A DNA stretch of 64,000 nucleotides from JAJVID01 sp035275345 (GTDB lineage Bacteria; Acidobacteriota; Blastocatellia; RBC074), in the NCBI GenBank assembly GCA_035275345.1, contig DATEMY010000594.1, positions 1 through 64,000 of the forward strand. The letters are read 5' to 3'. A model generated the notes under the pieces. The model was not told the origin of the DNA. It did no database searches and was given only the letters and a program-made list of their open reading frames with translations. This document shows, piece after piece, positions 8,710 through 18,446 of this stretch (the stretch's first letter is position 1; the number at the start of each line of letters is the position of its first letter). Position numbers and translations under genes: made by a program.

Positions 8710-11651
8710 TTACGCAAAATGACGCTTATCGGACGGACTGTGGAGTCACTACCGGCCAGGTATGATGACCCGATGACCTCCAGATCATCAGTCAGCATGG
8801 ACTTTAACTTGTCGTGGAAATCCCTGGGCTTCTCTGAACTGTCTCCCCCATACACGAGAACCCTCCATGGGATGGCGCATAGACTCTCGACCAAGCGGGC
8901 GCGATCGCCCCCCGAGAGACAAAACACTACTGCGGCAGGCAGCCTGGGGCGAAGGTATTCCGGGATGTCGTCTTCCAATCGATATTCGCCTTCGAGTTCG
9001 GCGCCGATCAGGGAGAATCTGGTCACTCCCAGAGAAAGCAAAAGGGGCTCTGTATGGGCCACGACTTCGGGCGAATCCCATCCAATGCCCCAGGCTGCTC
9101 CTTCAACCAAAGATGATTGCAGAGTCGCTCCTGAGTTACAGCCGATGTCCAGGACAACTCTTCCTTTCAGGCTTACGGAGGACTTAGTAAATGCATCGGC
9201 GATGAACGACCACCGCTTGCCGGCGTTCTTGTCGCCGGGTACGTACATTCCGGCAGTGAATTGGTTGGAGCTGGCGCGATTCATAGCTTTCCAGTTAAGG
9301 CCATTGCTATTGGGTAGATCTCTATTGGCGTTCGAGATTATCTGCTCTGACCAGGCTTGGGGATTTGAAAGGCCGAAGTTCTGGAAGTCTATATATTGAA
9401 CCCGTCCCAGCTTATTCGAGTAGATCAGATTCTTGTTGCAATGCGGCGCCTTAAAGTCGATATTCTCTTCCCACTTGGGGATCAGTATCCTGAGATGGGT
9501 GCTCAGATTGAGGCGCTTGAGTTGATGCAAAAAGGACTCATACTGTTGGGTAGTTGGACACTCGCCGCTTACATGATCAGCCACGAATACTGAATAAGTG
9601 GCGCCTTTAGCCTTCCAGCAGGTTAAATCCCAGATCCTTGGCCCAATACCGGATGAATACATCAGGTTTGCGGCGACCAGCCGGTCTTGAGGGGTTCCAA
9701 GTAGACGCTTAAGAACAATGAGAGTCTTGCGGTGGTTATAAAGGTAGCGCGCGCGCGCCGGATGGCGAAAGTCTTTAAGGACTTTGAAACCCGTTCCGGG
9801 AGGGTAAAAGCGAATGATTGATGGGATTATTTCGCTTAATCCTTCCTGGGGCGGGATATAAAAAGTGTGCCCTCCCTCGCTCACCTCGATGCCCCGGGAT
9901 CTGAACCAGGCAATCAGTTCGCCGGGAGAATCACAATGAGGAAATGGCACATTCCACGTTATCGCCGCCTGGTTCGGCGCCCTGCGGAAGCTTCCGTGAC
10001 GAAACCCCGCAACCCCCCAGAAACCGTTCTGAATAATATGGCGAAGGACCAGAAAATTATCGTAAATGACTTCAACAACCTTATATGCCGTTTCATTGTG
10101 GCGCAGATAGGCTTTCACACGCGCTTTCAGATTATCAGTACAATATTGCTGCACCTTGTCAATCGCTCCGAGAGAACTCTTGCTAAGCCACCTGTTCGGT
10201 AACAGCAGCGCCGCCGCAATAACGCCGATCATCGACGCCGCCACCGTGACGGCGAGAATGACAAGATGAGGTAACTGTTTAGCCCGAAGCAGGGAAGTCA
10301 CAGGCATCGCTAAGACGGCTACTGAAACTCCAAAGACCACTCCGGGCAGCTGTGATAAGAAAAACTCTCTCCATCTGGATTTCGTCAAATAAATGCTCAG
10401 CTGTCCCAACAACAGGTAGATGACGGACAGAGCTACAACAACTCCGATCGCCACTCCGTTAATTCCATAGGTTGAGCCTATAACAGAGCCGACGATAACA
10501 CAGGTCGCATAAACGGCATGGCATCCGAATTTTAAATAGACCGCTCCCTTTGCGCGGGCCAGGGAGTCTCCCAGGTTATAAATAGAATGAAAGATTCCCC
10601 CCAGACATAGAATCTGAAGTGGAGCTATAGCGCCTGTCCACTGCGGGCCGAATACCCCTGCCATTACTTCCGGGGCCGAGATAGCAAGCATAGTCAGAAG
10701 AGGGATGACAATGATCGCGGAAAAAAAGACCGATGCGATATAGGCTCGCTTCAATGCCGCTGTGTCGTCTTGCATCCTGGAATAGACGGGAAATAGCACT
10801 AAACTAATGACCGATGAGAACTGGTACATCGGCAAAGAGACCAGTTGATAGGCCCTGGAATATAAACCCAAATCAACGGCGCCGAGCCAGCGGCCGACCA
10901 CGAAGTAGTCGCCGTTGAGCGCGGCGTAATTGGCGAGTCGAGACAGGCTCGATCCCACGCCGAAATTCAAGAGTTGACGCGCCTCGGCCTGCGCGAAACT
11001 TGGCCGCAATGAGTGGGGAGATGCGGTGAAGAGCAATCCCGCCCGTATTACGGATTCGACGACCATCGCCCAGGCCAAGGCCCATACCCCGGCTCCCGAC
11101 GCCGCGAGTATTATTCCTACCAGCGCATACCCGATCGAATAAGAAGTAAGCTCTACTAAAAAGAGCTTTCGATAATCAAGCTTCCGCTCAAGGAGCGCCG
11201 CGGAGGTAGAGCCGAAGCTCGAAAACAGAAATGACAGCGAAATGAACCTCAGAAGCTGGGGCGCCGCGTCATTACGAAAGATTGCCGCCACCGCTGGCGC
11301 GCTCGCCCAGATAGCCGCAGAGATCACTACGCCGCTCAAGATTGATACCGTGAACGCAACGCGCACATGCCTCTTGGTCAGTTCTTTGCGCTGGATTATT
11401 GCGGGCGCCATTCCGATTTGGGAGACCCTGTAGGCAAGGTTTGTTACGATCATGACCAGAGTCAGAAGCCCAAAGGCGTCTACCGGCAGAAGCCGCGCCA
11501 GTATGATGTTTACAAACAACCGCAGAACGAATGTTGACGACTCGGACAGAAAGCGCCATGCGAATGCGCCGATTGTGCGTTCAAATAAAGGGACCGCGTC
11601 CGGCGACTCCCTTTCCACGCCATCGAGTTCCGCTCTTTCCGTCACACGCAT
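8706..11651 (-). CDS. Wzx-like flippase fused to a kinase-like region and a C-terminal methyltransferase
   Basis: A 981-residue protein, about twice the length of a normal flippase. Residues about 25-480 are a polysaccharide flippase of the MOP superfamily with 12-14 membrane helices (FVNIILARLLPVDAFGLLTL near the start). Residues about 490-790 are soluble; PHCNKNLIYSNKLGRVQYID followed by FQNF resembles a degenerate catalytic loop and DFG-like region of small-molecule or LPS kinases, but the usual catalytic Asp is not evident. Residues about 820-980 hold GRVVLDIGCNSGATLQSS, motif I of a class I methyltransferase. The frame is open throughout with no sign of a frameshift joining separate genes. 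It overlaps the next gene by 4 nt. The flippase and methyltransferase calls are firm; the kinase call is tentative. The role may be to modify and flip the repeat unit (inferred). Confidence 0.82.
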   Translation of the reverse strand: MRVTERAELDGVERESPDAVPLFERTIGAFAWRFLSESSTFVLRLFVNIILARLLPVDAFGLLTLVMIVTNLAYRVSQIGMAPAIIQRKELTKRHVRVAFTVSILSGVVISAAIWASAPAVAAIFRNDAAPQLLRFISLSFLFSSFGSTSAALLERKLDYRKLFLVELTSYSIGYALVGIILAASGAGVWALAWAMVVESVIRAGLLFTASPHSLRPSFAQAEARQLLNFGVGSSLSRLANYAALNGDYFVVGRWLGAVDLGLYSRAYQLVSLPMYQFSSVISLVLFPVYSRMQDDTAALKRAYIASVFFSAIIVIPLLTMLAISAPEVMAGVFGPQWTGAIAPLQILCLGGIFHSIYNLGDSLARAKGAVYLKFGCHAVYATCVIVGSVIGSTYGINGVAIGVVVALSVIYLLLGQLSIYLTKSRWREFFLSQLPGVVFGVSVAVLAMPVTSLLRAKQLPHLVILAVTVAASMIGVIAAALLLPNRWLSKSSLGAIDKVQQYCTDNLKARVKAYLRHNETAYKVVEVIYDNFLVLRHIIQNGFWGVAGFRHGSFRRAPNQAAITWNVPFPHCDSPGELIAWFRSRGIEVSEGGHTFYIPPQEGLSEIIPSIIRFYPPGTGFKVLKDFRHPARARYLYNHRKTLIVLKRLLGTPQDRLVAANLMYSSGIGPRIWDLTCWKAKGATYSVFVADHVSGECPTTQQYESFLHQLKRLNLSTHLRILIPKWEENIDFKAPHCNKNLIYSNKLGRVQYIDFQNFGLSNPQAWSEQIISNANRDLPNSNGLNWKAMNRASSNQFTAGMYVPGDKNAGKRWSFIADAFTKSSVSLKGRVVLDIGCNSGATLQSSLVEGAAWGIGWDSPEVVAHTEPLLLSLGVTRFSLIGAELEGEYRLEDDIPEYLRPRLPAAVVFCLSGGDRARLVESLCAIPWRVLVYGGDSSEKPRDFHDKLKSMLTDDLEVIGSSYLAGSDSTVRPISVILRK

Positions 11652-11734
11652 TATTTTAAAAGGATTGTTCTCGCCGCACGTGATGAATATACGGGGATGG
11701 CCGCTTCCGTATAATCATAACAGTGGATTTTCTC

Positions 11735-13297
11735 TCAAGCTCCCGCGCCTTTTACATATTGCGGGGCGGCTTCTTTTATCAATTCCTCCGCCCAGCCATT
11801 TTGGAGTACGAGGCGCGATGCGCGTTCATGATCGAGGTATTTCACGTTGCTATACATCGGATCGTGATAATCCTTGATCTTACCGCTTTCGATAGCTTCG
11901 ATAACTTGTTTCACACCTTGCTCCACAGTCCACTCAGGCGCATAACCAAGGGTGTCGTGTATCTTATTGAAATTAACACGGTAATTGCGGCGGTCCGTGT
12001 CCGAACCCAGATCAACGATCTGAGCGGCAGGCACAAATTGATTTATGATTGAGCCAACTTGGTCAATGGTGTAGTTCTGTTCATTCGAACCGACGTTGAA
12101 GGTCTGATGCTCGACCAGCGAAATTGGGGCTTCCAAAGTTTTGAAAACAGCCAATGCGGCGTCGCTCACATGCACGAAGGGACGCCATTGATCACCGCCA
12201 CAGATTGTAATCTGGCCTTCAATGAGGGCTTTCGCAGTAAGAAGGTTGATCACGAGGTCGAACCGAGTGCGACCAGAAAGGCCATAGATGGTGCCAAAGC
12301 GCAGTACGGCAGGAGCGAAATCAGCGTCACACATGCTCATTAGAACCCGTTCTGACGCGATCTTACTGCGGGCGTATAGAGAAACGGGGTTAAGTTCGGA
12401 ATTTTCATCCAAAACTTCGTCGCAAGCGCCGTAGACCGAACAAGTGCTGGCGAAGATAAAGCGGCTGACCCCGCTCCCCTTGGCCACCTCGGCGATCATC
12501 CGCGTGGCCATCAGGTTGACTTCGATAGTTAGATCTTCATCCAGGGCGCAGGCCGGGTCGCCGACGATAGCGCCCAGATGAATAACCGCATCCATGTTCT
12601 TCGTCGCCTCTACGACTTTATGGACATGGCGGAAATCAGCGTGCACGATTTCCAGCCGGGGGTGATACAAGAAATCCTGAGCCGCCTCAGAGCCATAGAG
12701 AAATAAATCTAACAGGCGCACGTTGTACCCTTTCTCCAACAGCATTGGCAACAAGGCGGAGCCGATGTAGCCGGCGCCTCCGATAAGCAGAACATTCCGC
12801 CCTTTATCTTCCTCGTTCTGCTTAACCCCACGAGGTTCTGCGAGCACTATATTGGACCAAAGGGAAGACCAAAATCTGGAGCCTACTAGCAGAACTATGC
12901 TAGTAAACCAGGCGTACAGATATGTCCCGCGCTGGAGACCGGGGCCGTTTGTGACGTACGCAAGAAAACCAAAAAGTAAGAAAGCTAAACTGATGGCATG
13001 GATTACGATCAAAGCTTTATATCGCCCTCGGTAAGTACGTCCGTAAGAATAAAACCCGCTAAAAGAAAAGACGATCAGGCAGACCAGCGTCAGTTGAATG
13101 CCGCTGTTACGGTACCCAATAATGTTATTCCACAGGAATTGCTTGTAAATAACTTTGTCCGCCGCATCCTCAGTCATTATGAGATGAACCAACCGGATAA
13201 CTATCGAAGTGAGGATAGCGACATTTATGAGAAAGGCATCAGCCAAACCCCGAAACACCATAGCCCGTTTAATACTCAAGCGATTAAATATACCCAT
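11735..13297 (-). CDS. Membrane-anchored NAD-dependent epimerase/dehydratase
   Basis: A 520-residue protein in two parts. Residues about 10-150 contain four hydrophobic segments with the layout of the N-terminal membrane domain of EpsC/CapD-type proteins or polyprenyl glycosylphosphotransferases. Residues about 168-480 are an extended short-chain dehydrogenase/reductase: the Rossmann motif LLIGGAGYIGSALLP, then VIHLGAIVGDP, and the catalytic YARSK (YxxxK). This half looks like a UDP-hexose 4-epimerase or related NDP-sugar epimerase rather than the RmlD/CapD-type domain usually found behind such a membrane domain. It is 78 nt downstream of the autokinase and 83 nt upstream of the flippase fusion. 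It probably makes a nucleotide sugar at the membrane, next to the assembly machinery. Confidence 0.85.
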   Translation of the reverse strand: MGIFNRLSIKRAMVFRGLADAFLINVAILTSIVIRLVHLIMTEDAADKVIYKQFLWNNIIGYRNSGIQLTLVCLIVFSFSGFYSYGRTYRGRYKALIVIHAISLAFLLFGFLAYVTNGPGLQRGTYLYAWFTSIVLLVGSRFWSSLWSNIVLAEPRGVKQNEEDKGRNVLLIGGAGYIGSALLPMLLEKGYNVRLLDLFLYGSEAAQDFLYHPRLEIVHADFRHVHKVVEATKNMDAVIHLGAIVGDPACALDEDLTIEVNLMATRMIAEVAKGSGVSRFIFASTCSVYGACDEVLDENSELNPVSLYARSKIASERVLMSMCDADFAPAVLRFGTIYGLSGRTRFDLVINLLTAKALIEGQITICGGDQWRPFVHVSDAALAVFKTLEAPISLVEHQTFNVGSNEQNYTIDQVGSIINQFVPAAQIVDLGSDTDRRNYRVNFNKIHDTLGYAPEWTVEQGVKQVIEAIESGKIKDYHDPMYSNVKYLDHERASRLVLQNGWAEELIKEAAPQYVKGAGA

Positions 13298-13375
13298 GAT
13301 AGACGCCTTTTATATATTAGTCGGAGTTGGACGCTATTATGTTATCGACGGAGGGGCGCCGAATGCGCGACGCGA

Positions 13376-15844
13376 TTAACCATCTTTATTTTCGGGGCCT
13401 TTCACCCCTTTGGCGCCGCCTTGAAGAAAACTGCCTTCGGTCAACTTTCGCCGTAATGGCTTAAAGTAAGCGTCGCTATATTTACTATGGGAGATTGGAG
13501 CGATGTTTAGCACAACGCCGAGGATTTTGGCGCCCACGCTGAGAAGCTCTCGTCGACTGCGACGAACAACGTCCCGATTACTTTTACCAGCGTGCACGAC
13601 GAGGATGACGCCGTCAACGAGCGTTGACAGAATTACTGGGTCGGCCAGATTGGTCATCGGGGGAGAGTCGATAATAATATGGTCGAAGTGTTGGGAAAGC
13701 GTTTCCAACAGCCACTTCATCCTTTGGGAACTGAGCAGCTCGGCCGGCTTCTTCGGAATAGATCCGCTCGGAAGCACTGACACCTTTTGTGTCTTATATT
13801 GCAGGATCACATCTTTTAGCTCCGCCCTGCCTAATAGAAATTCGGATAAACCGGGGCTCGGATTAAGTCCCAGCCTCTCAGAAATTCTCGGGGTGCGAAG
13901 GTCGCAATCGATGATTAGCACCGACTTTCCGAGTTGCGCTATGCTCATCGCAGTGTTGATGGTTGTGGTGGTTTTCCCCTCATTAGGTTGGCTGCTGGTG
14001 AAAAGCAGCGTCTTAGACGAGTCGATGTCAACCGAGAGCATGAATGACGCGACAAGCAAACGATAGGCCTCAGCCGCCGGAGATTGGCTGTCGAGAGCTA
14101 AGGCGAGCGCCAGGGAAGATTCATCCGGTTTACCGACAAATTGGTCGGCCGGGTTTCTTGGCATGAATGCGCGCCTGGGAGGCAGGTCAATTTTCGGAAT
14201 TGCAGCCAGAGTCGGCAATTGTAAGTGGCGGTCGATGTCGTCGATGTCCTGAATATTTTGGTCGAAGTATTCAAGTAGTATAGCGAGGCCGACTCCCAGG
14301 AACAGGCTGAAGCCCAGAGCGATCAATATCCATAGTTTGCGGGAGGGACCGATATCTAGGCTCGGAGTGCGCGCAGGCTGGATCACGCGTATGTTGTTTT
14401 CTTGTTGGGCCATTTCGAATTTTGCCTGGTTACTCTTTTCCAGGAAACCCCGATATAGAGACTTGGATGTTTCAACTTCCTGTTGGAGTATGCCGTACTG
14501 GATCGTTTCCACATTTTCCTGCGCGCCCGCTTGTCTCGCCTGTTCCATCGCCCCCTTTAATGATTTTTCGTCACGGAGCGCGCGTTCATAGTCGATCCTC
14601 AGCTTTTCTTCCAACGTCCTGCCATAGGAATCTATCTGCTTCTGGATGGATGCTATCTGCTGGTTGATTTCGATGCTCTGGGGATGATCGGGGCCGTAAT
14701 TAACATCAAGTTGAGCGGATTGGATCGTAAGCTCGCTGAGCTTTTTCTGCAGCTCTGTAACCCTCGGGTTGGTAAAAGCCTCTGGGATCAGCGCGACGCG
14801 CCCCCGCTTCGCCTCTTGATAGAGTGATTCTTTGATTATCCGCTCGGTTTCGGCGCGCGTGACTTCTCCCTGGATTCGCGTGACTTTTTCAGCGGCCAGG
14901 GATCCCTTGCCCAGCGGCGCGATGATTGTGTGATCTCTAGAGTAGTTGGCAAGCGCCTGTTCGGCTTTCTCAGCCCTCGACTTGAGTTCTTGCGTCGTAC
15001 GTTCAAGCCATCCCGACGTTTCAGTCAGCTTGTCAGCCTTGCCCTGGAAACTGCGCTGTATGAACAACTGAGTGATACGGTTGCAGACAGCCGCTGCGAG
15101 GGCCGGGTTCGGATGCGCAAACTCGATTTTTATCAGGCGCGTGTCAGCTATAGCTTCCACGGAGTACATCTCTTCGAAAAGCGCAACGTAAGGCTCCAGG
15201 CGCCATCTATCATCGGGCGAAATTTGGCGCATGGACGCCGTCTGCGCCTCTGGAATAACAACTGTCTCGGGAATGTTCAAAACTGGATTCGGAGCCGGCC
15301 GTAAGAATATACTGCTAGCGATGCTCTTAAGTGTCTCGCCGATCGTTTTTTTTCCCGGATCCAACAATTCAGGGTTTTGATCCAGCTTCATTTCGACTAT
15401 CACTTCCTCGATTAGAGAGACGCTATCGAGCATAAAGAGCTTCGTCTTGATGCTTTCGTCGCCCTGTATAACCAAATCATTCTCTCCATACTTAACCAGC
15501 GACGTGTCTTCTTTACCGATAGAAATCACTGAATATGATCGGTAATATTCTTTTCTTCGATATATCTCGAATGTCACGAGAAGGGTGATAACAATGACCA
15601 GGATTGCAATTAACCGCCTGCGTTTGAATATTCCCCTGATATATTTAGCGTATTCGATTTGAGCGCCGCTCTCCTCGGCGCCGTAATTGTAGCCAGGCGC
15701 TTCCTGCTGGTATGACGCTCGAGGATAAGCGGCCTGTCCGGGAAATGTGTCGCTCGCGATGAGGCGGCGTTCTATCACGGTTTGTTTAGAGAGAGTATTG
15801 TCTCCCTCTATCTTGTAGATGACATAGTCCTGTTCATCTGACAT
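13376..15844 (-). CDS. Wzc-like polysaccharide co-polymerase/tyrosine autokinase
   Basis: About 822 residues from the ATG at 15844, chosen because GGAG lies just before it; the frame is open to 15889. The Wzz-type N-terminal domain begins near residue 65 with a membrane helix (RLIAILVIVITLLVTFEIY), followed by a long coiled-coil periplasmic region and a second helix (KLWILIALGFSLFLGVGLAI). The cytoplasmic BY-kinase domain has Walker A SSQPNEGKTTTTIN, Walker A' LIIDCDLRTPR and Walker B IIIDSPP. The C-terminus has only two close tyrosines (SKYSDAYF) instead of a long tyrosine cluster. Such proteins control chain length and export by cycles of autophosphorylation. The start overlaps the 3' end of the upstream beta-helix gene by 11 nt. 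Confidence 0.92.
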   Translation of the reverse strand: MSDEQDYVIYKIEGDNTLSKQTVIERRLIASDTFPGQAAYPRASYQQEAPGYNYGAEESGAQIEYAKYIRGIFKRRRLIAILVIVITLLVTFEIYRRKEYYRSYSVISIGKEDTSLVKYGENDLVIQGDESIKTKLFMLDSVSLIEEVIVEMKLDQNPELLDPGKKTIGETLKSIASSIFLRPAPNPVLNIPETVVIPEAQTASMRQISPDDRWRLEPYVALFEEMYSVEAIADTRLIKIEFAHPNPALAAAVCNRITQLFIQRSFQGKADKLTETSGWLERTTQELKSRAEKAEQALANYSRDHTIIAPLGKGSLAAEKVTRIQGEVTRAETERIIKESLYQEAKRGRVALIPEAFTNPRVTELQKKLSELTIQSAQLDVNYGPDHPQSIEINQQIASIQKQIDSYGRTLEEKLRIDYERALRDEKSLKGAMEQARQAGAQENVETIQYGILQQEVETSKSLYRGFLEKSNQAKFEMAQQENNIRVIQPARTPSLDIGPSRKLWILIALGFSLFLGVGLAILLEYFDQNIQDIDDIDRHLQLPTLAAIPKIDLPPRRAFMPRNPADQFVGKPDESSLALALALDSQSPAAEAYRLLVASFMLSVDIDSSKTLLFTSSQPNEGKTTTTINTAMSIAQLGKSVLIIDCDLRTPRISERLGLNPSPGLSEFLLGRAELKDVILQYKTQKVSVLPSGSIPKKPAELLSSQRMKWLLETLSQHFDHIIIDSPPMTNLADPVILSTLVDGVILVVHAGKSNRDVVRRSRRELLSVGAKILGVVLNIAPISHSKYSDAYFKPLRRKLTEGSFLQGGAKGVKGPENKDG

Positions 15845-17324
15845 TGGCGATTCTCCATACGCTGCTACCGCGCGCTTGGGGTAGCCCAAAATTTCTCCTG
15901 CGGCCAGCGGACGCGCCGCCGGCCTTCGGAAGGCCTCCGGTCTTCGATGGGGGTGATTTTGGCGTCATCTGTGAAGTGGGGACGGCATATTCATGAGCGC
16001 CGATATCGAAACCTGTCCCCTGCGGCCTGATGCGACTGCTCCGATCATTCGACGCTTCAGGAATACTCGCCCCCGCGTCTATCGCGGGGCTGTCCGGAAG
16101 CAGCCGGAAATCGAACGCCGAAGGGTTTATAAATTTCGGATCAGTAGAGAGGAGATTGTTTATTGTCGTTATCCCCGCAGGGTTTACCTGGTCAATAATG
16201 CGACCGGACGTAGTCAGGTTGTTGCTTATTACCACATTAATGAACTTGGCGGAACCAACATCAATTGCGGCGCTGTTTGGCTGGTGAAAGATGTTATTAA
16301 CTATCTTGACGTCTCTCAACTCGCCGCCGCCGCTCATGACGATGTGGCCTGTTTGATTGGGATTCGAGCCGGAAAAAGTGTTGTTAACAATGGTTGTCCG
16401 AGCCCTGGAATGTGGGTAGGCCTGAATCGCCCATCCGTGGTGATGATTGTAGAAGATATTGTTGCGAATCGTGACATCATTCCCCCTGGAATGGTAGACG
16501 CCATGATCATGATTCTGCCAGTATTTATTCGGAGGATTGCATCCGTCCTCTCCAGGCCCGAAACGTCCGATGTCGTGAATTGTGTTTCCTTCCACCAGCA
16601 CGTTATCCTGAGAGATGTAAATTCCCACATTACCATTTGTGGTATTGACGCAAAATCTGCCTATGTGGTGAATATGATTGCCTGCGATCTGTATGTCATG
16701 ACCTCCTTTGTATATTTCGAATCCGGCGGCGCTCCCGTCATTGCCCATGCCATAGACATCAAACCCTTCGAACCTGAGATAGTTGGCTGTTGGGGTCGCG
16801 AACCTGAAGCCGTTTTGCACCCTGTTGTTTTCGCCATCAATCTTAGCTCCCCAGGGGTTCCTGGACTTGAAAACTATCCATTTGCCGGGGGTTCCGCCTT
16901 TGGTGAGGCACACAACTGCTGTGATAGGGCTGCAGGATGGATGCGGGACGCCCATTGTATAAACACCGTCCTCCACGATAACTGTGTCCCCGGGATCGAC
17001 TATGTCAGCGGCTCGTTGAATCGTCTTGAAAGGCAAGGCTTGGGTTCCGGGGTTGGAGTCGGAACCGCCGGGTGAAACGTAATATTTCATTCCAACCCCA
17101 AGCGGCGTGGGGAAGGAGACTGAAATGGCGAGTGTGGCTCCAGCAGTAGCGTCGCTATCGACCGGCGCTGTTTTATTATGGGAAGGCAAAGCTTCTCTTC
17201 CGTCTCCCGCCGTTCGATTAAGCGCTTGTATTTGAGCCAGGCACAGGATGGATAAGGCAATTAATGGAGTTATGCCGAAGGCCACAATCACCATTCGACG
17301 GAACGTGGAAAAACGGATTTTCAT
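15834..17324 (-). CDS. Secreted right-handed beta-helix protein (DUF1565-like)
   Basis: A 496-residue protein with an N-terminal signal or anchor segment (VIVAFGITPLIALSILCLA). From about residue 78, MKYYVSPGGSDSNPGTQALP and DTVIVEDGVY are the typical opening of DUF1565-type parallel beta-helix proteins. The middle is rich in NxI/NNIF repeats such as IRNNIFYNHHHG and IVNNIFHQPNS, one per helical turn. DIGAHEY near residue 450 is the usual end motif. The last 45 residues are Gly/Ser/Arg-rich. Lying between the Wza-like and Wzc-like genes, it is probably a periplasmic or exported polysaccharide-acting protein such as a lyase or epimerase; no catalytic residues could be assigned. It starts 1 nt after the upstream stop. 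Confidence 0.85.
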   Translation of the reverse strand: MKIRFSTFRRMVIVAFGITPLIALSILCLAQIQALNRTAGDGREALPSHNKTAPVDSDATAGATLAISVSFPTPLGVGMKYYVSPGGSDSNPGTQALPFKTIQRAADIVDPGDTVIVEDGVYTMGVPHPSCSPITAVVCLTKGGTPGKWIVFKSRNPWGAKIDGENNRVQNGFRFATPTANYLRFEGFDVYGMGNDGSAAGFEIYKGGHDIQIAGNHIHHIGRFCVNTTNGNVGIYISQDNVLVEGNTIHDIGRFGPGEDGCNPPNKYWQNHDHGVYHSRGNDVTIRNNIFYNHHHGWAIQAYPHSRARTTIVNNTFSGSNPNQTGHIVMSGGGELRDVKIVNNIFHQPNSAAIDVGSAKFINVVISNNLTTSGRIIDQVNPAGITTINNLLSTDPKFINPSAFDFRLLPDSPAIDAGASIPEASNDRSSRIRPQGTGFDIGAHEYAVPTSQMTPKSPPSKTGGLPKAGGASAGRRRNFGLPQARGSSVWRIANVR

Positions 17325-17325
17325 T

Positions 17326-18420
17326 TCAGAACCTCGAATTGCGGAGCACGCCGAGACCGAATGTTGTCAGGAGGGTCGCTCCGACGGACTTGAACATGCT
17401 ATTGGGGATAATGATCATATCGTTAGCCATGATTGCGATATCTTCCTTTTTGCCGTTCATTACATCAGCCACGTCAACCTTTATTTCCATCCGTTTTTTA
17501 GTCATCATATCTTCACGGAAGATGATTGCGCGGGCAGACGCCGCTTTGAATGTCAAGCCCTGCGCGAGTGATATCGCCTGCCGGAGCGTCGTGCCTTCTC
17601 TGAAAGGGAAATGTCCCGGAGCTTTCACCTCGCCGGCGACGAAAAATACGTCCGCGGGGGGGATATTGACGATGCTTCCAGGCTCGATATACATGTTCTT
17701 GTCGAAGTCGCCTCTGAAGAGTCCGTTTATACTCACTCTTACCAGCTCATATCTCTCATCTTCGCTAATCTCCGAAACAGGGCTTGTGGATTGATCAGTT
17801 GAGGTCGCGGCGGAGCCCAGTGTTTGCAATGTTGGAGGGGAATCGCTCGCCGAGCGATGAATCTCTCGGATAATGAATGCGGTTGTACCGTGGTTCACGC
17901 TCAATCCGCCTGCCACAGTAATCAGTTTCACCAATGAAGGCCTACCCTCCATTTGGTATGGGCCAGGGCGATTTACAGATCCTTGAATAAAGAATACATG
18001 GCTGTTGAGCTGGGTGAGGGTAACTGTAACGCGAGGATTCTTCAGGTAACGCCCGCGCAAACCGTCCCCAATCAATTGTGACAGTTCTTCCGTAGTCTTC
18101 TGATTTACAGTGACCCGACCCAGATAACCCATGGTGATGGAGCCGGAAGCCGATACTCTAAACGTACCAGAAAGCTCGGGCGCGCGATCGATATGAATTT
18201 CGATAACGTCGCCGGGGCTGATTTTATAATCCTCTTTGACTTCAGCTACGGCGCGGGTCACCCCCAGCTCTTCTAGCGGCCGATCCGTCGTCATTTTTTG
18301 TGATTTTCCCTGCGCCTGGCAATCCATCCGGCTTCCCAACACCGGACAGAGGGCCAAAAAGCAGAGCAGGCTGATCGATTTAATAACCAACTGTTGTGAT
18401 TTGCCAAATTTGATTCTCAT
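17326..18420 (-). CDS. Wza-like polysaccharide export protein (Poly_export/SLBB)
   Basis: A 364-residue secreted protein. A signal peptide (LLCFLALCPVLGSRMDCQAQG) precedes the Poly_export domain starting with YKISPGDVIEIHID near residue 65, followed by two SLBB-type segments, FIQGSVNRPGPYQM and FFVAGEVKAPGHFPF. The family forms the outer-membrane translocation channel for capsule or EPS. A Cys (MDCQAQ) in the signal region is not a clear lipobox. It is the first gene of the minus-strand operon; the 5' leader carries an inverted repeat at 18447-18493. The second locus has its own copy (32465-33280), about 80 residues shorter. Confidence 0.92.
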   Translation of the reverse strand: MRIKFGKSQQLVIKSISLLCFLALCPVLGSRMDCQAQGKSQKMTTDRPLEELGVTRAVAEVKEDYKISPGDVIEIHIDRAPELSGTFRVSASGSITMGYLGRVTVNQKTTEELSQLIGDGLRGRYLKNPRVTVTLTQLNSHVFFIQGSVNRPGPYQMEGRPSLVKLITVAGGLSVNHGTTAFIIREIHRSASDSPPTLQTLGSAATSTDQSTSPVSEISEDERYELVRVSINGLFRGDFDKNMYIEPGSIVNIPPADVFFVAGEVKAPGHFPFREGTTLRQAISLAQGLTFKAASARAIIFREDMMTKKRMEIKVDVADVMNGKKEDIAIMANDMIIIPNSMFKSVGATLLTTFGLGVLRNSRF

Positions 18421-18446
18421 TCAGCGCTCTCTATGGTGATTTCGTC

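Noticed and set aside
9433..9495. A confident kinase call for the middle of the flippase fusion
   Set aside because: HCNKN and IDFQNF are suggestive, but the canonical catalytic Asp and the spacing of HxDxxxxN are not met, so only kinase-like was kept.
15993..17075. Plus-strand frame of 360 codons inside the beta-helix gene
   Set aside because: The minus-strand gene has signal peptide, beta-helix repeats and operon context; the plus frame has none of these.
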